Source of the DNA: Maribacter algarum (ex Zhang et al. 2020)
Lineage (GTDB): Bacteria > Bacteroidota > Bacteroidia > Flavobacteriales > Flavobacteriaceae
Direction: 5' to 3'
NCBI RefSeq assembly: GCF_005885635.1
Contig: NZ_VATY01000001.1
Location: 1,178,001 to 1,242,000, forward strand
DNA length: 64,000 bases
Shown here: piece by piece, positions 9,571-18,652 of the stretch
Layout of the letters: each line of letters begins with the position of its first letter
Numbering within the stretch: position 1 is the stretch's first letter
Notes under the pieces: generated by a model
What the model was told of the DNA's origin: nothing
Seen by the model: only the letters and a program-made list of their open reading frames with translations
Databases searched by the model: none
Program-made: the position numbers and the translations under genes

Positions 9571-10623
9571 TTATTCTAGTTTCAAACTCGGAATCTCAAT
9601 TGGATTCCCTGTTAATGCATTAATGGTTTCAGGGATATTGTCATACATCGCTTGCATTACACGATGCGGACAGAAAAGGTAGTTCTTTGCTTTTGACTTT
9701 TCCCAAACTTGTAAAACTTGTTTATTGAAGAAATTGCCTTCTTTGAATTCAGAAGTCGAAACGGCTTCATCAATATGAACCGAAATCGCATAAGCCGAAA
9801 GGTCAAAGGTTTTTTCTATAATTGCTTTCAAAATGACATGCGTAACTTCAAGCTCATCTTTCGCAAAAACGCTATGCAATGGACCTAAATCTATTTTTTT
9901 AATACGCTTCGGAAATACGTAGGGCAGCTTCTTATCAATAGCATAAGCCATCATGTCAATATCCATATTTCGATCTGCAGTATTTTCTAGAGCCGCATAA
10001 ATTTCTCCTTTTACATCTTCAACTTTCTCCTTATGCAAATCGAAGTACATAAAGCAAATAAAAGGTCGGTTAGCCGTTACATCATAGAAAGACCAACTGA
10101 CCATATGCTCGGCGTCCAATCCCATTACAGGAAGGATTTTGCCCTGCACAAAACGTTTGTAAATAAACTGCTTTTCTACGGATGAATAGTAAATAACTGA
10201 TGCTGCTTGATGCAACTTTCGGTCATTGATGGGTTGCTTATCTTTTAACAAGGTTTCGAGAAATTCTGCCTTCACTTTTGAGACATCGGGAAGCTTGCTA
10301 ACGTGTTCTTGCTTTAACTCCAGGTCGTTATACAGGTACCGAAACTCTAAGTAATTCGGAAATCCGGATTCGGTTAAATCCACACGCATTTTTTCATCAT
10401 CATCAAATAGGTATTTGATTCGGAAGGCTTCCAGCGAATAGGTCAACAACTCACAATACTGCTTTACAAAAGTTGTCTCGGCATCAGTGCAGATATTTTC
10501 CTTTTCGATACTATTAACCAATTCGTTGAGTGCATGCGCAACAATCTTAAAATAGACTTTATACTGCTCTTTTGTTTCTAGAACAGCGCTATCTAAAGGT
10601 GTAACGATTTGGTTAATGGCCAT
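9571..10623 (-). CDS. Unknown soluble protein upstream of the AAA+ ATPase
   Basis: A 350-residue protein of unknown family, without signal peptide or membrane segment. It begins with a helical domain (LNELVNSIEKEN, YCELLTYSLEAFRIKYLF) and has a mixed alpha/beta C-terminal half. The stop lies 5 bp before the AAA+ start, so the two are almost certainly co-translated. The 122-bp gap to the coiled-coil gene before it contains a palindromic repeat (10666-10722), which could affect relative expression within the run. Confidence 0.7.
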   Translation of the reverse strand: MAINQIVTPLDSAVLETKEQYKVYFKIVAHALNELVNSIEKENICTDAETTFVKQYCELLTYSLEAFRIKYLFDDDEKMRVDLTESGFPNYLEFRYLYNDLELKQEHVSKLPDVSKVKAEFLETLLKDKQPINDRKLHQAASVIYYSSVEKQFIYKRFVQGKILPVMGLDAEHMVSWSFYDVTANRPFICFMYFDLHKEKVEDVKGEIYAALENTADRNMDIDMMAYAIDKKLPYVFPKRIKKIDLGPLHSVFAKDELEVTHVILKAIIEKTFDLSAYAISVHIDEAVSTSEFKEGNFFNKQVLQVWEKSKAKNYLFCPHRVMQAMYDNIPETINALTGNPIEIPSLKLE

Positions 10624-10665
10624 GAGCTAAGTAAGTTTTTATAAAAAATGGAAGTCAAATAGTTG

Positions 10666-10722
10666 CTGTCTCCTCGAGCGGAGTCGAGAGGTAATTGTTC
10701 TCGACTCCGCTCGAACTGACAG
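10666..10722. repeat. REP-like palindrome within the AAA+ cluster
   Basis: Two arms, 10666-10690 and 10700-10722, pair over CGAGCGGAGTCGAG and over the outer CTGTC, with a few mismatches between and a short AT loop. The GC-rich CTCGACTCCGCTCGA core stands out from the AT-rich surroundings. Such palindromes recur between genes in Flavobacteriaceae genomes (from memory). There is no T-run, so it is not a normal terminator; it may be an mRNA-stabilising or attenuating hairpin between the first and second gene of the run. Confidence 0.8.
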
Positions 10723-10745
10723 TGAAAAACTCTAAAAAGTTGAAT

Positions 10746-12086
10746 TTAACTTAGTAAGTCATCTTCAGCAGCTGGCGCTGGCGCAGGAGCATCGTCATCC
10801 CCTTTTTCTGAGGGCGTAGCACCATCATTGGCATAGTACTCCTCAAAAATCTCCTTCATATCGATACCATATCTATCGGCGAAGTTCTTTTGAATTTCAG
10901 AATCCTTGACCCGGATTTCTTGAAGCGCTTCTGCATAACTGGAGTATACGCCTTGCATCACTTTCTCATGCACAGGAATGTTATCCATCATTTCTTGACG
11001 TGCTTTGGCACTTGCGGTATGCATAGAAGCTAAGGTTTGTCCGATATGTTCATCTGTTTTGACACCTAAATGTTCTAGGATTGCTGCAAACTCTTGATCA
11101 GTTCTTGCCTTTAAAGCGACAACATAACCATCATAATACTTCAAGCGTTCATCGGTATCACTTTTCAGTTTTGCACGGTGTGTTTGCAAGTTGCTTCTAA
11201 GTGAAGTCAATACTTTAATGGTCAAGTTGTGCTTATGAACAAAACTATCTTTACTAGCTGCAAGTGTGGTATACGCATTTTTCAGCCCCTCTAATTCCTC
11301 AACCTTTTGCTCGATAGTTGTAACTTTTCCTATAGCTTCAGAGTAAGCCGAAGATTGCTTATCTGAAATCTCTTCGAGGGCTTGACGTGCTTGTTTTAAA
11401 AGTGCATATTGCTCTTCCAACTTATCTTCAGTCTCCTTTTTCTTTTCGAGCGCCTTTGTATGATTCTTGCTTGCTTCGACTATCGCCACCTGAAGTTTGT
11501 CTTCTACTTCCTTGATTTCAGTTTCGCGTGTTTTTAAACGACCAACCGCTGCCTGACTTTTATAAGACAACTCATTCAACAAGGTTTGAACATCAGCCGT
11601 TTCAATTCGCTCTTGAAACATGGCCTTTGCCTTCATATCAGCACCTTCTCTTGTTTTTTGTGCCGCGTCAAGTTCTGCCTGGCGCTTTTTGATTTTTGAC
11701 TTTCTACCCCAAAGGTTGTTCCACCAATTGTCTTTTACCTTTTCCGCATCTTCTAAAGCTATTTTAGCGCGTTCCAAAGCTTTCTGAGCATCATCGATAA
11801 CCTTTTGCTCTTTTGCATTTAGTGTCGAGAATTTTTCAAAGATGATACCAACCTCATCTTGGTAATCGGTCAGGTCTTTGATAGCCTCTAATAGCGACTT
11901 TCTATCAGTTTCGGCCATTCCCACAACATCATCAAGGGTGGCATTCAATATTTTCTGACGCACATTTGGGTCATCTTCTTGTGCAAGCTTGGACTTCATT
12001 TGGTCCACCGCCTTGCCCCAATTGACATCTACTTTTTCTTGTTTGGAAGTGGAATCTGTTTCTAATAAATCAAAATCGTCGGCCAT
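10746..12086 (-). CDS. Long coiled-coil protein, first gene of the AAA+ cluster
   Basis: A 446-residue, highly charged protein. Residues ~95-300 are near-continuous coiled coil (runs such as AQKALERAKIALEDAEKVK and EKKKETEDKLEEQYALLKQ). A tryptophan-rich break DNWWNNLWGRKSK lies near residue 120. The tail is acidic with an Ala-Pro run before DDLLS. No signal peptide or membrane span. It loosely recalls TelA-like or PspA-like helical proteins, but I cannot assign either. It opens the minus-strand run; its upstream gap (12087-12300) is shared with the divergent DUF1460 gene. Possible role: filament, scaffold or membrane-binding coat handled by the AAA+ ATPase (inference). Confidence 0.75.
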   Translation of the reverse strand: MADDFDLLETDSTSKQEKVDVNWGKAVDQMKSKLAQEDDPNVRQKILNATLDDVVGMAETDRKSLLEAIKDLTDYQDEVGIIFEKFSTLNAKEQKVIDDAQKALERAKIALEDAEKVKDNWWNNLWGRKSKIKKRQAELDAAQKTREGADMKAKAMFQERIETADVQTLLNELSYKSQAAVGRLKTRETEIKEVEDKLQVAIVEASKNHTKALEKKKETEDKLEEQYALLKQARQALEEISDKQSSAYSEAIGKVTTIEQKVEELEGLKNAYTTLAASKDSFVHKHNLTIKVLTSLRSNLQTHRAKLKSDTDERLKYYDGYVVALKARTDQEFAAILEHLGVKTDEHIGQTLASMHTASAKARQEMMDNIPVHEKVMQGVYSSYAEALQEIRVKDSEIQKNFADRYGIDMKEIFEEYYANDGATPSEKGDDDAPAPAPAAEDDLLS

Positions 12087-12300
12087 TCTATGGAGTGTTT
12101 TTAGGTTTATAAATTTGAACTTTCAATTTCGGTAAAAAAACCGAGGTGTAAAAGCCCTTTCGTTTAAGAGCGCAAATTATATGTATATGGAATTTTAGTT
12201 TTGTTACGAATAAAATAAAATTCGATTTCTAAAAAGGAGGTATTTCCATATTCTTACCAAATTAAACTTGGCTTAATAATTGCTTATTTTTGAAAGATAT

Positions 12301-13143
12301 ATGAAGACAACAAATCTACTCTTGTTTCTTTTTTTGACTGTACAGGTTTTAAGTGCGCAACAAATCACATGCTCAAAAGCAGATAAAGAAGCCTTTGAAA
12401 ATAAGACCATTGAAATTGATGGATTGCTAGAAAGTAATCTCGGAAAAACCATTGTAGCGGTTGGAAAGACTTTTAAGGGTATTCCTTATGTCGCCAAAAC
12501 CTTGGAGATAGGAGAAACTGAAACTTTGGTTATTAATTTACAGGGACTCGATTGTACTACTTATGTCGAAAATGTTTTGGCTTTTAGCGCCTTATTACGA
12601 GAAGGGAAAGCCGATTTTGAAAGCTTTACAAATATTCTAAAAACCATTCGGTATAAAGATGGAAAGCTCGATGGATACGGATCACGACTACATTATTTTA
12701 CAGAATGGATTCGTAACAATGAGAAAAAAGGTTTATTGAAAGATATCACTGCTGAAGTTGGTGGAATTGAAATCAAAAAGGATATTAATTTCATGGGAAC
12801 ACATCGTGATTTGTATCCTTTTCTGAAAGACGATAATAACTTTGAAAAGATTCTGGCTACAGAAAGGGAATTGGCAAAAGAGAGTTTTTGTTATCTCCCT
12901 CAAGATCAAATCGAGGCAAGCGAACATTTGATTCAGACGGGAGATATCATTGCTTTAGCAACCTCAATAAACGGACTCGATGTTACCCATACTGGAATCG
13001 CCACTCTTGAAAAAGATGGGCGAATTCATTTGTTGCATGCTTCAACGGGTTCCAAAGAAGTAGAAGTCTCTGAACTTCCATTGGCAGAATATTTAAAGAA
13101 AATTAAAAAGAATACCGGTATTTTGGTTGCACGACCCTTATAG
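12301..13143 (+). CDS. Secreted DUF1460 (amidase-like, NlpC/P60 fold) protein
   Basis: The 280-residue product opens with a signal peptide (residues 1-20, ending LSAQ). DUF1460 features follow: GLDCTTYVENV with the presumed catalytic Cys85, and DVTHTGIA with the presumed catalytic His near residue 230. Structures of this family show a cysteine peptidase/amidase fold acting on cell-wall fragments; the exact substrate here is not known. I chose ATG 12301 over the in-frame TTG at 12280 because only the former puts the signal peptide at the N-terminus. A -7-like TATTTTTG is at 12285-12292, so the TTG at 12280 would lie upstream of the transcript. It is convergent with the VOC gene, with only 2 bp between stops. 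Confidence 0.85.
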   Translation: MKTTNLLLFLFLTVQVLSAQQITCSKADKEAFENKTIEIDGLLESNLGKTIVAVGKTFKGIPYVAKTLEIGETETLVINLQGLDCTTYVENVLAFSALLREGKADFESFTNILKTIRYKDGKLDGYGSRLHYFTEWIRNNEKKGLLKDITAEVGGIEIKKDINFMGTHRDLYPFLKDDNNFEKILATERELAKESFCYLPQDQIEASEHLIQTGDIIALATSINGLDVTHTGIATLEKDGRIHLLHASTGSKEVEVSELPLAEYLKKIKKNTGILVARPL

Positions 13144-13145
13144 AT

Positions 13146-13520
13146 TTAAATTCTCCAAGGCGGGTTCTTTCGGTTTACTCCTCCAAAAAATAAAATAATT
13201 TGGTTATTGTCAACATCTCGTAATCGAGCTTCACGCCACTTCCAATTCTTATCATTTGGAAGTTCTTCAAACTCTATTCCCTTTTCTATTAAAGCTTTTA
13301 CATGTTCATCTAAGTTTGAACACTCAAAATAGACATGTACTCCATCCCCAGTGGGTAATTTTTCTACTTGATGAATAGAAAACGTTGCATCTCCTTCGGG
13401 GCATTCAAATCGAGCGTAGTGTGGTAAGGCTTCAACAATCAGTTGAAGACCAAGTTTTTGATAAAAAGGAATTGACTTTTCTAAATTAAGCGAAGGGACC
13501 GTTATTTGGTTTAGGTTCAT
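13146..13520 (-). CDS. VOC-family (glyoxalase/bleomycin-resistance-like) protein
   Basis: A 124-residue single VOC domain: NQITVPSLNLEKSIPFYQKLG at the N-terminus, ARFECPEGDATFSIHQ, then VHVYFECSNLDEHV and ARLRDVDNNQIILFFGG. These are the two paired beta-alpha-beta3 modules of the family. Candidate metal ligands are in the FSIHQ and LFFGG segments, but which reaction is catalysed cannot be read from sequence. It follows the AraC-type regulator by 21 bp on the same strand and may be co-transcribed with it. Confidence 0.85.
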   Translation of the reverse strand: MNLNQITVPSLNLEKSIPFYQKLGLQLIVEALPHYARFECPEGDATFSIHQVEKLPTGDGVHVYFECSNLDEHVKALIEKGIEFEELPNDKNWKWREARLRDVDNNQIILFFGGVNRKNPPWRI

Positions 13521-13541
13521 TTTTGAATTCTTATGGTATCA

Positions 13542-14429
13542 TCAGTTAGCCAAACCCATCAAATATTTCTTGGGCGTGGTGCCATACTTCTTTTTAAAAG
13601 CAGCGATAAAATGACTCGCTGTACTATACCCGACTTTTAATCCGACCTCATTTACATTGTGTTGTCCTGTTTCAAGCATTTTTCGGGCGTATTCCATCTT
13701 ATAATCAAAAAGAAAACTGAAAACTGAATCTCCATAAATCTGTTTAAAGCCCTCTTTCAGTTTTTTAAGGGATAACCCGATCTCCTCTGAAAGTTCTGTC
13801 AGCGTTGGTGGTTCTGCCATTCGGGAAATCATTATTTCTTTCGCCTGACGGATGCGGCGCACATTGTCCTCGTCCACTAAAAAGGGACATTGTTCAATGT
13901 CAGCTTCCGAACCTTTGTTGAAGTACAAAGAAATCAATTCGTAAACTTTCCCTTTGATATACAATTCTTTAATAGATGGATGCAGGTTGTAATTCATCAT
14001 CTGACTCAATACTACCGCAATAGCAGGACTCACACCTTCTTGAGTATAGTATTTCTTGTCTTTATTCTCCTCACTCAAAAATGGAATATAGCTTGCTTCC
14101 TTTGAGAAAAGGGAATGGAATTTTCGAATCGTCATTACCACTGATACCAACCATGAATTGGGGTTTAACTCCAAGTTTAAGGGCAAGTCCATTTGGGTAT
14201 TATAAAGCAAAAGAGAGTTTTCCTCGGACACTTCCAAAGCATACCGACCGTCATTGAAAACAAACTTGGCATTCCCCTTAAGACAAAAGTGAAATTGAAT
14301 AAAAGAACTATCTATTGCACGGCTAACCTTCTGAATATGAGATGTATCGTTCTGAATTTTAAGCACATAAAATCCTTCTTCTATTAAAACTTCCTGAAAA
14401 GAACCTTGAGCGACATTTTTTACTTCCAT
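13542..14429 (-). CDS. AraC-family transcriptional regulator
   Basis: A 295-residue protein with an N-terminal ligand or dimerisation domain and a C-terminal AraC/XylS DNA-binding domain (about 195-292), seen in TLTELSEEIGLSLKKLKEGFK and VGLKVGYSTASHFIAAFKKKYGTTPKKY (each a helix-turn-helix). I chose ATG 14429 over the in-frame TTG at 14438. It is divergent from hemA. A near-perfect 27-bp palindrome (14450-14476) lies 20 bp before its start, in a position to repress it. AraC regulators of this type in Bacteroidota and other phyla often respond to iron or siderophores; control of the haem genes by it is inferred from position only. Confidence 0.88.
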   Translation of the reverse strand: MEVKNVAQGSFQEVLIEEGFYVLKIQNDTSHIQKVSRAIDSSFIQFHFCLKGNAKFVFNDGRYALEVSEENSLLLYNTQMDLPLNLELNPNSWLVSVVMTIRKFHSLFSKEASYIPFLSEENKDKKYYTQEGVSPAIAVVLSQMMNYNLHPSIKELYIKGKVYELISLYFNKGSEADIEQCPFLVDEDNVRRIRQAKEIMISRMAEPPTLTELSEEIGLSLKKLKEGFKQIYGDSVFSFLFDYKMEYARKMLETGQHNVNEVGLKVGYSTASHFIAAFKKKYGTTPKKYLMGLAN

Positions 14430-14448
14430 AAAAACCAATATTTAATGC

Positions 14449-14477
14449 ATTCTATTTAGAAAGGTTCTAAATAGAAT
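14449..14477. promoter_or_regulatory. Palindromic operator (iron-box-like) between araC-type gene and hemA
   Basis: Arms ATTCTATTTAGAA (14449-14461) and TTCTAAATAGAAT (14465-14477) are exact reverse complements with the spacer AGG. The core fits the ATTTAGAA-N3-TTCTAAAT form used by Fur-superfamily iron regulators (Irr-type iron control elements look alike). The inner 23 bp (14452-14474) share 19 bases with the sufA operator at 53963-53985. It lies 20 bp from the regulator's start codon and 156 bp from hemA, so the regulator gene is the more direct target. Confidence 0.8.
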
Positions 14478-14604
14478 ACTGCAAATCATCTGATAACCTT
14501 ATAAAAATAAAGCTATTCAACGAAAAAACATTGAAATAGGTGTAAAAATACTCGTATCGATACTAATTGTTCCGCTAGCGTTATTTTTTTAAGTTCGATG
14601 CTTC

Positions 14605-14612
14605 TATTTTTG
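14605..14612 (+). promoter_or_regulatory. hemA -7 element
   Basis: TATTTTTG matches the Bacteroidota -7 consensus TAnnTTTG and ends 20 bp before the hemA ATG. No TTG is seen at the expected -33 distance, so the promoter may depend on an activator; the divergent AraC-type protein is the obvious candidate (inference). Confidence 0.5.
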
Positions 14613-14632
14613 CTTCCGTTCGGAAAAATTGC

Positions 14633-15892
14633 ATGAAGGATTATCACATTTCACGACACAGTTCTTTTTATACCATAGGTCTTAACTACAAAAAGGCAGA
14701 TGCTGAACTTCGTGGTCGTTTTAGTATGGAAAACGCCCAAATGATTTCCCTTTTGGAAGATGCCAAGGACCAAGGCATTGATGGTTTACTTGCTACTTCT
14801 ACGTGCAATCGAACGGAATTACACGGCTTTGCGCAACATCCATTTCAATTGATAAAATTGCTTTGCCAACACACCCAAGGTACAGTAGAAGAATTTCAAG
14901 AAGTCGCTTATGTGTACAAGAACAATGACGCTATTGGCCATTTGTTTAAAGTAGGTACGGGATTGGACAGCCAAATACTTGGTGATTTTGAGATTATTAG
15001 TCAGCTCAAACAAAGCTTTAATCGTTCTAAAAAATTGGGTATTGCGAATCCGTTTATTGAGCGTTTGTGCAATTCGGTTATTCAAGCAAGCAAGCGTATC
15101 AAGAACGAAACCGAAATTTCTTCAGGCGCTACTTCGGTCGCCTTTGCTTCGGTACAATATATCATGAAGAATGTGCCTGAGATTTCAGAGAAAAATATTT
15201 TGCTCTTTGGAACTGGAAAAATAGGAAGAAACACTTGTGAAAATCTAATCAAACACACCAAAAATCCTCATATCACTTTAATCAACCGAACACGAGGTAA
15301 AGCTGAGCAAATTGCCGGAAAATTCAATCTTGACGTCAAAGATTTTGGTGATTTACAAACTGAAATCAGAAAATCAGATGTTTTGGTAGTGGCTACTGGG
15401 GCACAGTCACCAACGATTTCCAAAGAACTTATCTATACAAAGAAACCATTACTGATTCTAGATTTGTCTATTCCTAAAAATGTTTCAGACGACGTTTCCG
15501 AATTGGAAAATGTAACTACGATACATTTGGATCATCTTTCGCAAATAACCGATGAGACTTTGGAGCGACGCAAGCAATTTATTCCCCACGCGGAAGCGAT
15601 AATTGAAGATATTAAAGAGGAATTTATACGGTGGTTGGAAACACGAAAATTCGCTCCGGTTATCAAAGCTTTGAAGAAAAAGTTGAAGACTATGAAAGAG
15701 GAAGAAATGGACTATCAGTCTAAAAAGCAATCCGATTTCAACGAGGAGCAGGCTGACCTTATATCCAATCGTATCATTCAAAAAATCACCAAACAATTCG
15801 CCAACCATCTCAAGGATGATTCAGTAGATGCGGACACTAGTTTGGCACTTATCAAAAAAGTTTTTCAACTCGAAATCGAATCTCAACAATGA
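14633..15892 (+). CDS. hemA: Glutamyl-tRNA reductase
   Basis: Converts glutamyl-tRNA to glutamate-1-semialdehyde, the first step of C5-pathway tetrapyrrole synthesis, in the cytoplasm. The 419-residue length fits. The active-site cysteine is in TSTCNRTELHGF near residue 60; the NADPH-binding segment is ILLFGTGKIGRNTCENL near 190-206, followed by TLINRTRGKAEQIA; the helical dimerisation domain closes the protein. It opens the haem cluster and its stop overlaps the next start by 4 bp (ATGA), giving translational coupling to hemC-hemD. A -7 box is at 14605-14612. hemL, the next enzyme, is not in this window. Confidence 0.97.
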   Translation: MKDYHISRHSSFYTIGLNYKKADAELRGRFSMENAQMISLLEDAKDQGIDGLLATSTCNRTELHGFAQHPFQLIKLLCQHTQGTVEEFQEVAYVYKNNDAIGHLFKVGTGLDSQILGDFEIISQLKQSFNRSKKLGIANPFIERLCNSVIQASKRIKNETEISSGATSVAFASVQYIMKNVPEISEKNILLFGTGKIGRNTCENLIKHTKNPHITLINRTRGKAEQIAGKFNLDVKDFGDLQTEIRKSDVLVVATGAQSPTISKELIYTKKPLLILDLSIPKNVSDDVSELENVTTIHLDHLSQITDETLERRKQFIPHAEAIIEDIKEEFIRWLETRKFAPVIKALKKKLKTMKEEEMDYQSKKQSDFNEEQADLISNRIIQKITKQFANHLKDDSVDADTSLALIKKVFQLEIESQQ

Positions 15893-17475
15893 GCAAAGTA
15901 ATACGCATCGGTACTCGCGATAGTGAATTGGCATTATGGCAGGCAAATGCTGTTAAAGATATGCTCGAAGAATTGGGGCATCAGACCGAGTTGGTTCCAG
16001 TAAAATCTGCTGGAGATTTGGTTTTGGATAAACCCCTCTATGAATTGGGCATTACTGGTATTTTCACAAAATCTTTGGATGTTGCCATGTTAAACGGCGA
16101 TATTGATATCGCTGTACATTCCATGAAGGATGTGCCAACTGCGCTACCAAAAGGAATTGTGCAAGCAGCCGTTTTAGAGCGTGCAAATTTCATGGATATT
16201 CTTGCCTACAAAGACAATCAAGAGTTTTTAGCTCATCCGGAAGCAACCATTGCTACTGGTAGCCTTCGGAGAAAAGCACAATGGTTAAATCGCTACCCAA
16301 CACATACTGTGGTTGATTTACGTGGAAACGTAAATAGCCGCATGCAAAAACTGAATGACAACGATTGGAACGGAGCTATTTTCGCAGCAGCAGGATTAGA
16401 TCGCATCGGACTAGAGCATGAGCATACCATAGGTCTAACCTGGATGGTGCCCGCACCGGCACAAGGTGCAATCATGGTTGTTGCCATGGAAGCAGATGAA
16501 GAAATTCGGGAAATCTGTGCAAAACTAAATCATGAGCGCACAGAAATCTGCGTAACTCAAGAGCGTAAATTTTTAAGATTATTAGAAGGCGGTTGTACTG
16601 CCCCTATCGGTGCTTTATGCTATATCAACAATGATAATAAAGTTGTTTTAAAAGGAGTGTTATTAACGGTTGATGGCTCTAAAAAACTAGAAGCAGAAAT
16701 CACCGCTAATCTTGGCGAACATCAAAACTTAGGAGTTGATTGTGCCAATAGCATTCTCGCACGTGGCGGTAAGCGATTGATGAGTGAAGTCCAAAATGCT
16801 TCCCTGCCAACACATGTTTATGCCACTAAAAAACTAACCGAAGCACAAAAACGATTGTTCAACAATGTGATTGGTGTGAAGTCCGATGATTTTATTCGCG
16901 TTAGCATGAATAGGCTTTCCCCTGCAAAGCTAAAATCAGAATTTCAAAATGTTGTTTTGACAAGTCAGAACGCTGTGGAAGCTATACTTTCTAGCGTTTC
17001 ACCCGATGAACTAAAGTTCAAAAATATTTACTGCGTAGGCAGAAAGACAAAACGTTTGATTGAAAATAAAATCGGGCCCGTTGCTCAAGTAAAAAGCAAT
17101 TCAAAAAAGTTAGCAGAATATCTAGTAGAATTTATTGATGGTACAGAAGTAACCTATTTCTGTAGCAACATTCGATTAGATGATTTGCCTACTATTTTGA
17201 TGGAAAATAAGATTAGGGTTAATGAAATAGAGGCTTACGAAACCAAACATGCCAAAATAGAAGTAGATGATTCTGTAGAAGGAGTTTTGTTTTATAGTCC
17301 CTCCACAGTGGATAGTTATTTGCAAAACAATTCCACTAATAAGATTGCCTATTGTATTGGAGAAACCACTGCGGAGCATGCTAGAAAACATTTTGAAGAT
17401 GTGAGGGTCGCGAAGATGCCTTCAGTGGAAAGTGTGATTGAATTGGTGAATGAGAACTATAAAAAGAAAAACTAA
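15889..17475 (+). CDS. hemC: Hydroxymethylbilane synthase / uroporphyrinogen-III synthase fusion
   Basis: Residues 1-~300 are HemC: IRIGTRDSELALWQA at the start, HSMKDVPTALP, GSLRRKAQW, DLRGNVNSR, and the dipyrromethane-binding cysteine in LLEGGCTAPIGA. Residues ~310-528 are a HemD domain: VVLTSQNAVEAIL, IYCVGRKTKRLI, YFCSNIRLDDLP and VLFYSPSTVDSYL. The protein therefore makes and closes the linear tetrapyrrole to uroporphyrinogen III. No stop or frameshift lies between the domains; the 528-residue length equals the two enzymes joined. It overlaps hemA by 4 bp and is separated from hemE by a palindromic repeat. Confidence 0.95.
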   Translation: MSKVIRIGTRDSELALWQANAVKDMLEELGHQTELVPVKSAGDLVLDKPLYELGITGIFTKSLDVAMLNGDIDIAVHSMKDVPTALPKGIVQAAVLERANFMDILAYKDNQEFLAHPEATIATGSLRRKAQWLNRYPTHTVVDLRGNVNSRMQKLNDNDWNGAIFAAAGLDRIGLEHEHTIGLTWMVPAPAQGAIMVVAMEADEEIREICAKLNHERTEICVTQERKFLRLLEGGCTAPIGALCYINNDNKVVLKGVLLTVDGSKKLEAEITANLGEHQNLGVDCANSILARGGKRLMSEVQNASLPTHVYATKKLTEAQKRLFNNVIGVKSDDFIRVSMNRLSPAKLKSEFQNVVLTSQNAVEAILSSVSPDELKFKNIYCVGRKTKRLIENKIGPVAQVKSNSKKLAEYLVEFIDGTEVTYFCSNIRLDDLPTILMENKIRVNEIEAYETKHAKIEVDDSVEGVLFYSPSTVDSYLQNNSTNKIAYCIGETTAEHARKHFEDVRVAKMPSVESVIELVNENYKKKN

Positions 17476-17477
17476 AA

Positions 17478-17586
17478 CGTCTTTGCGAGGTATTCAAGTG
17501 AAACGTAGAATGCCGAAGCAATCTGTTAAACGTATCTAGAAAGGTTCAACAGATTGCCGCGTCGCGAAAAGCTCCTCGCAAAGACG
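17478..17586. repeat. REP-like nested palindrome between hemCD and hemE
   Basis: Outer arms CGTCTTTGCGAGG (17478-17490) and CCTCGCAAAGACG (17574-17586) are exact reverse complements. Inner arms GCAATCTGTT (about 17518-17527) and AACAGATTGC (17548-17557) are also exact. The nested layout gives a long two-part hairpin in RNA. Elements with CTTTGCGAGG ... GAAGCAATCT arms are scattered in many Bacteroidota genomes (from memory). It starts 2 bp after the hemCD stop and ends 13 bp before hemE, so it fills the gap and could act as a partial terminator or mRNA stabiliser. Confidence 0.9.
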
Positions 17587-17599
17587 AATAATAAGCAAT

Positions 17600-18628
17600 A
17601 TGAGTATTAAGAACGATTTGTTTTTACGCGCCCTAAAAGGCGAAACCGTTGAAAGACCTCCTGTTTGGATGATGCGTCAAGCTGGGCGATATCTTCCTGA
17701 GTTTATGGAAATCAAAGCCAAATATGATTTTTTTACGCGCTGTCAAACTCCCGAGTTAGCCTCTGAAATTACGGTGCAGCCCATCCGCAGGTATGGTATG
17801 GATGCTGCTATTTTGTTTTCTGATATTTTGGTGATTCCACAAGCGATGAATATTGAGGTGGAGATGAAACCTAATTTTGGTCCGTATTTACCTAATCCGA
17901 TTCGTTCTCAAAAGGATTTGGATTCCGTTATCATTCCGGATGTTGAGGATGCCTTGGATTATGTTATTGAAGCTATCAAAGCAACGAAAGAAAAGTTGAA
18001 TGATGAAGTCCCACTTATTGGTTTCGCAGGGTCTCCATGGACGATTCTTTGTTACTGTGTGCAGGGACAAGGCAGTAAAAACTTCGATAAAGCCAAGGAA
18101 TTGTGCTTTACGCAACCTGTTGTTGCACATTCCTTACTTCAAAAAATCACGGATACCACGATTGCCTATTTGAAAGCAAAAGTAAAAGCAGGCGTAAACG
18201 CTGTACAAGTCTTTGATTCTTGGGGAGGCATGCTTTCACCAACGGATTATCAAGAATTCTCTTGGCAATACATTCAACAGATTGTTGATGCCTTAAAAGA
18301 TGAAACTCCGGTAATCGTCTTCGGAAAAGGATGTTGGTTCGCGTTAGGAGATATGGCAAAGTCAGGTGCTTCCGCATTGGGTGTAGATTGGACCTGTTCT
18401 GCACGAAACGCTCGTTACCTAACCGGAGGAAACATTACGCTTCAGGGTAATTTTGACCCATCGCGTTTGCTATCGTCACCAGCTGACATTAAGAAGATGG
18501 TAACCCAGATGATTAACGAATTTGGAAAGGACAAGTACATCGTAAATTTAGGGCACGGTATCCTTCCGAATGTTCCTGTGGAAAATGCAAAAGCATTTAT
18601 TGATGCCGTAAAAGAATATACCTTCTAA
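17600..18628 (+). CDS. hemE: Uroporphyrinogen decarboxylase
   Basis: Removes four carboxyl groups from uroporphyrinogen III to give coproporphyrinogen III. The 342-residue length is standard. Signature [15 protein letters not shown] lies at about 21-35; [15 protein letters not shown] holds the catalytic aspartate region; [12 protein letters not shown] is the second signature; [11 protein letters not shown] and LGVDW follow, with [11 protein letters not shown] near the end. It continues the haem cluster and leads into a GNAT gene 24 bp downstream. Confidence 0.97.
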   Translation: MSIKNDLFLRALKGETVERPPVWMMRQAGRYLPEFMEIKAKYDFFTRCQTPELASEITVQPIRRYGMDAAILFSDILVIPQAMNIEVEMKPNFGPYLPNPIRSQKDLDSVIIPDVEDALDYVIEAIKATKEKLNDEVPLIGFAGSPWTILCYCVQGQGSKNFDKAKELCFTQPVVAHSLLQKITDTTIAYLKAKVKAGVNAVQVFDSWGGMLSPTDYQEFSWQYIQQIVDALKDETPVIVFGKGCWFALGDMAKSGASALGVDWTCSARNARYLTGGNITLQGNFDPSRLLSSPADIKKMVTQMINEFGKDKYIVNLGHGILPNVPVENAKAFIDAVKEYTF

Positions 18629-18652
18629 CCCCTAAGGTGAAAATAAAAAGCT

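Noticed and set aside
10746-12086. Naming the coiled-coil protein as TelA (toxic-anion resistance) or PspA
   Set aside because: Only overall helical character matches; I see no signature motif of either family.
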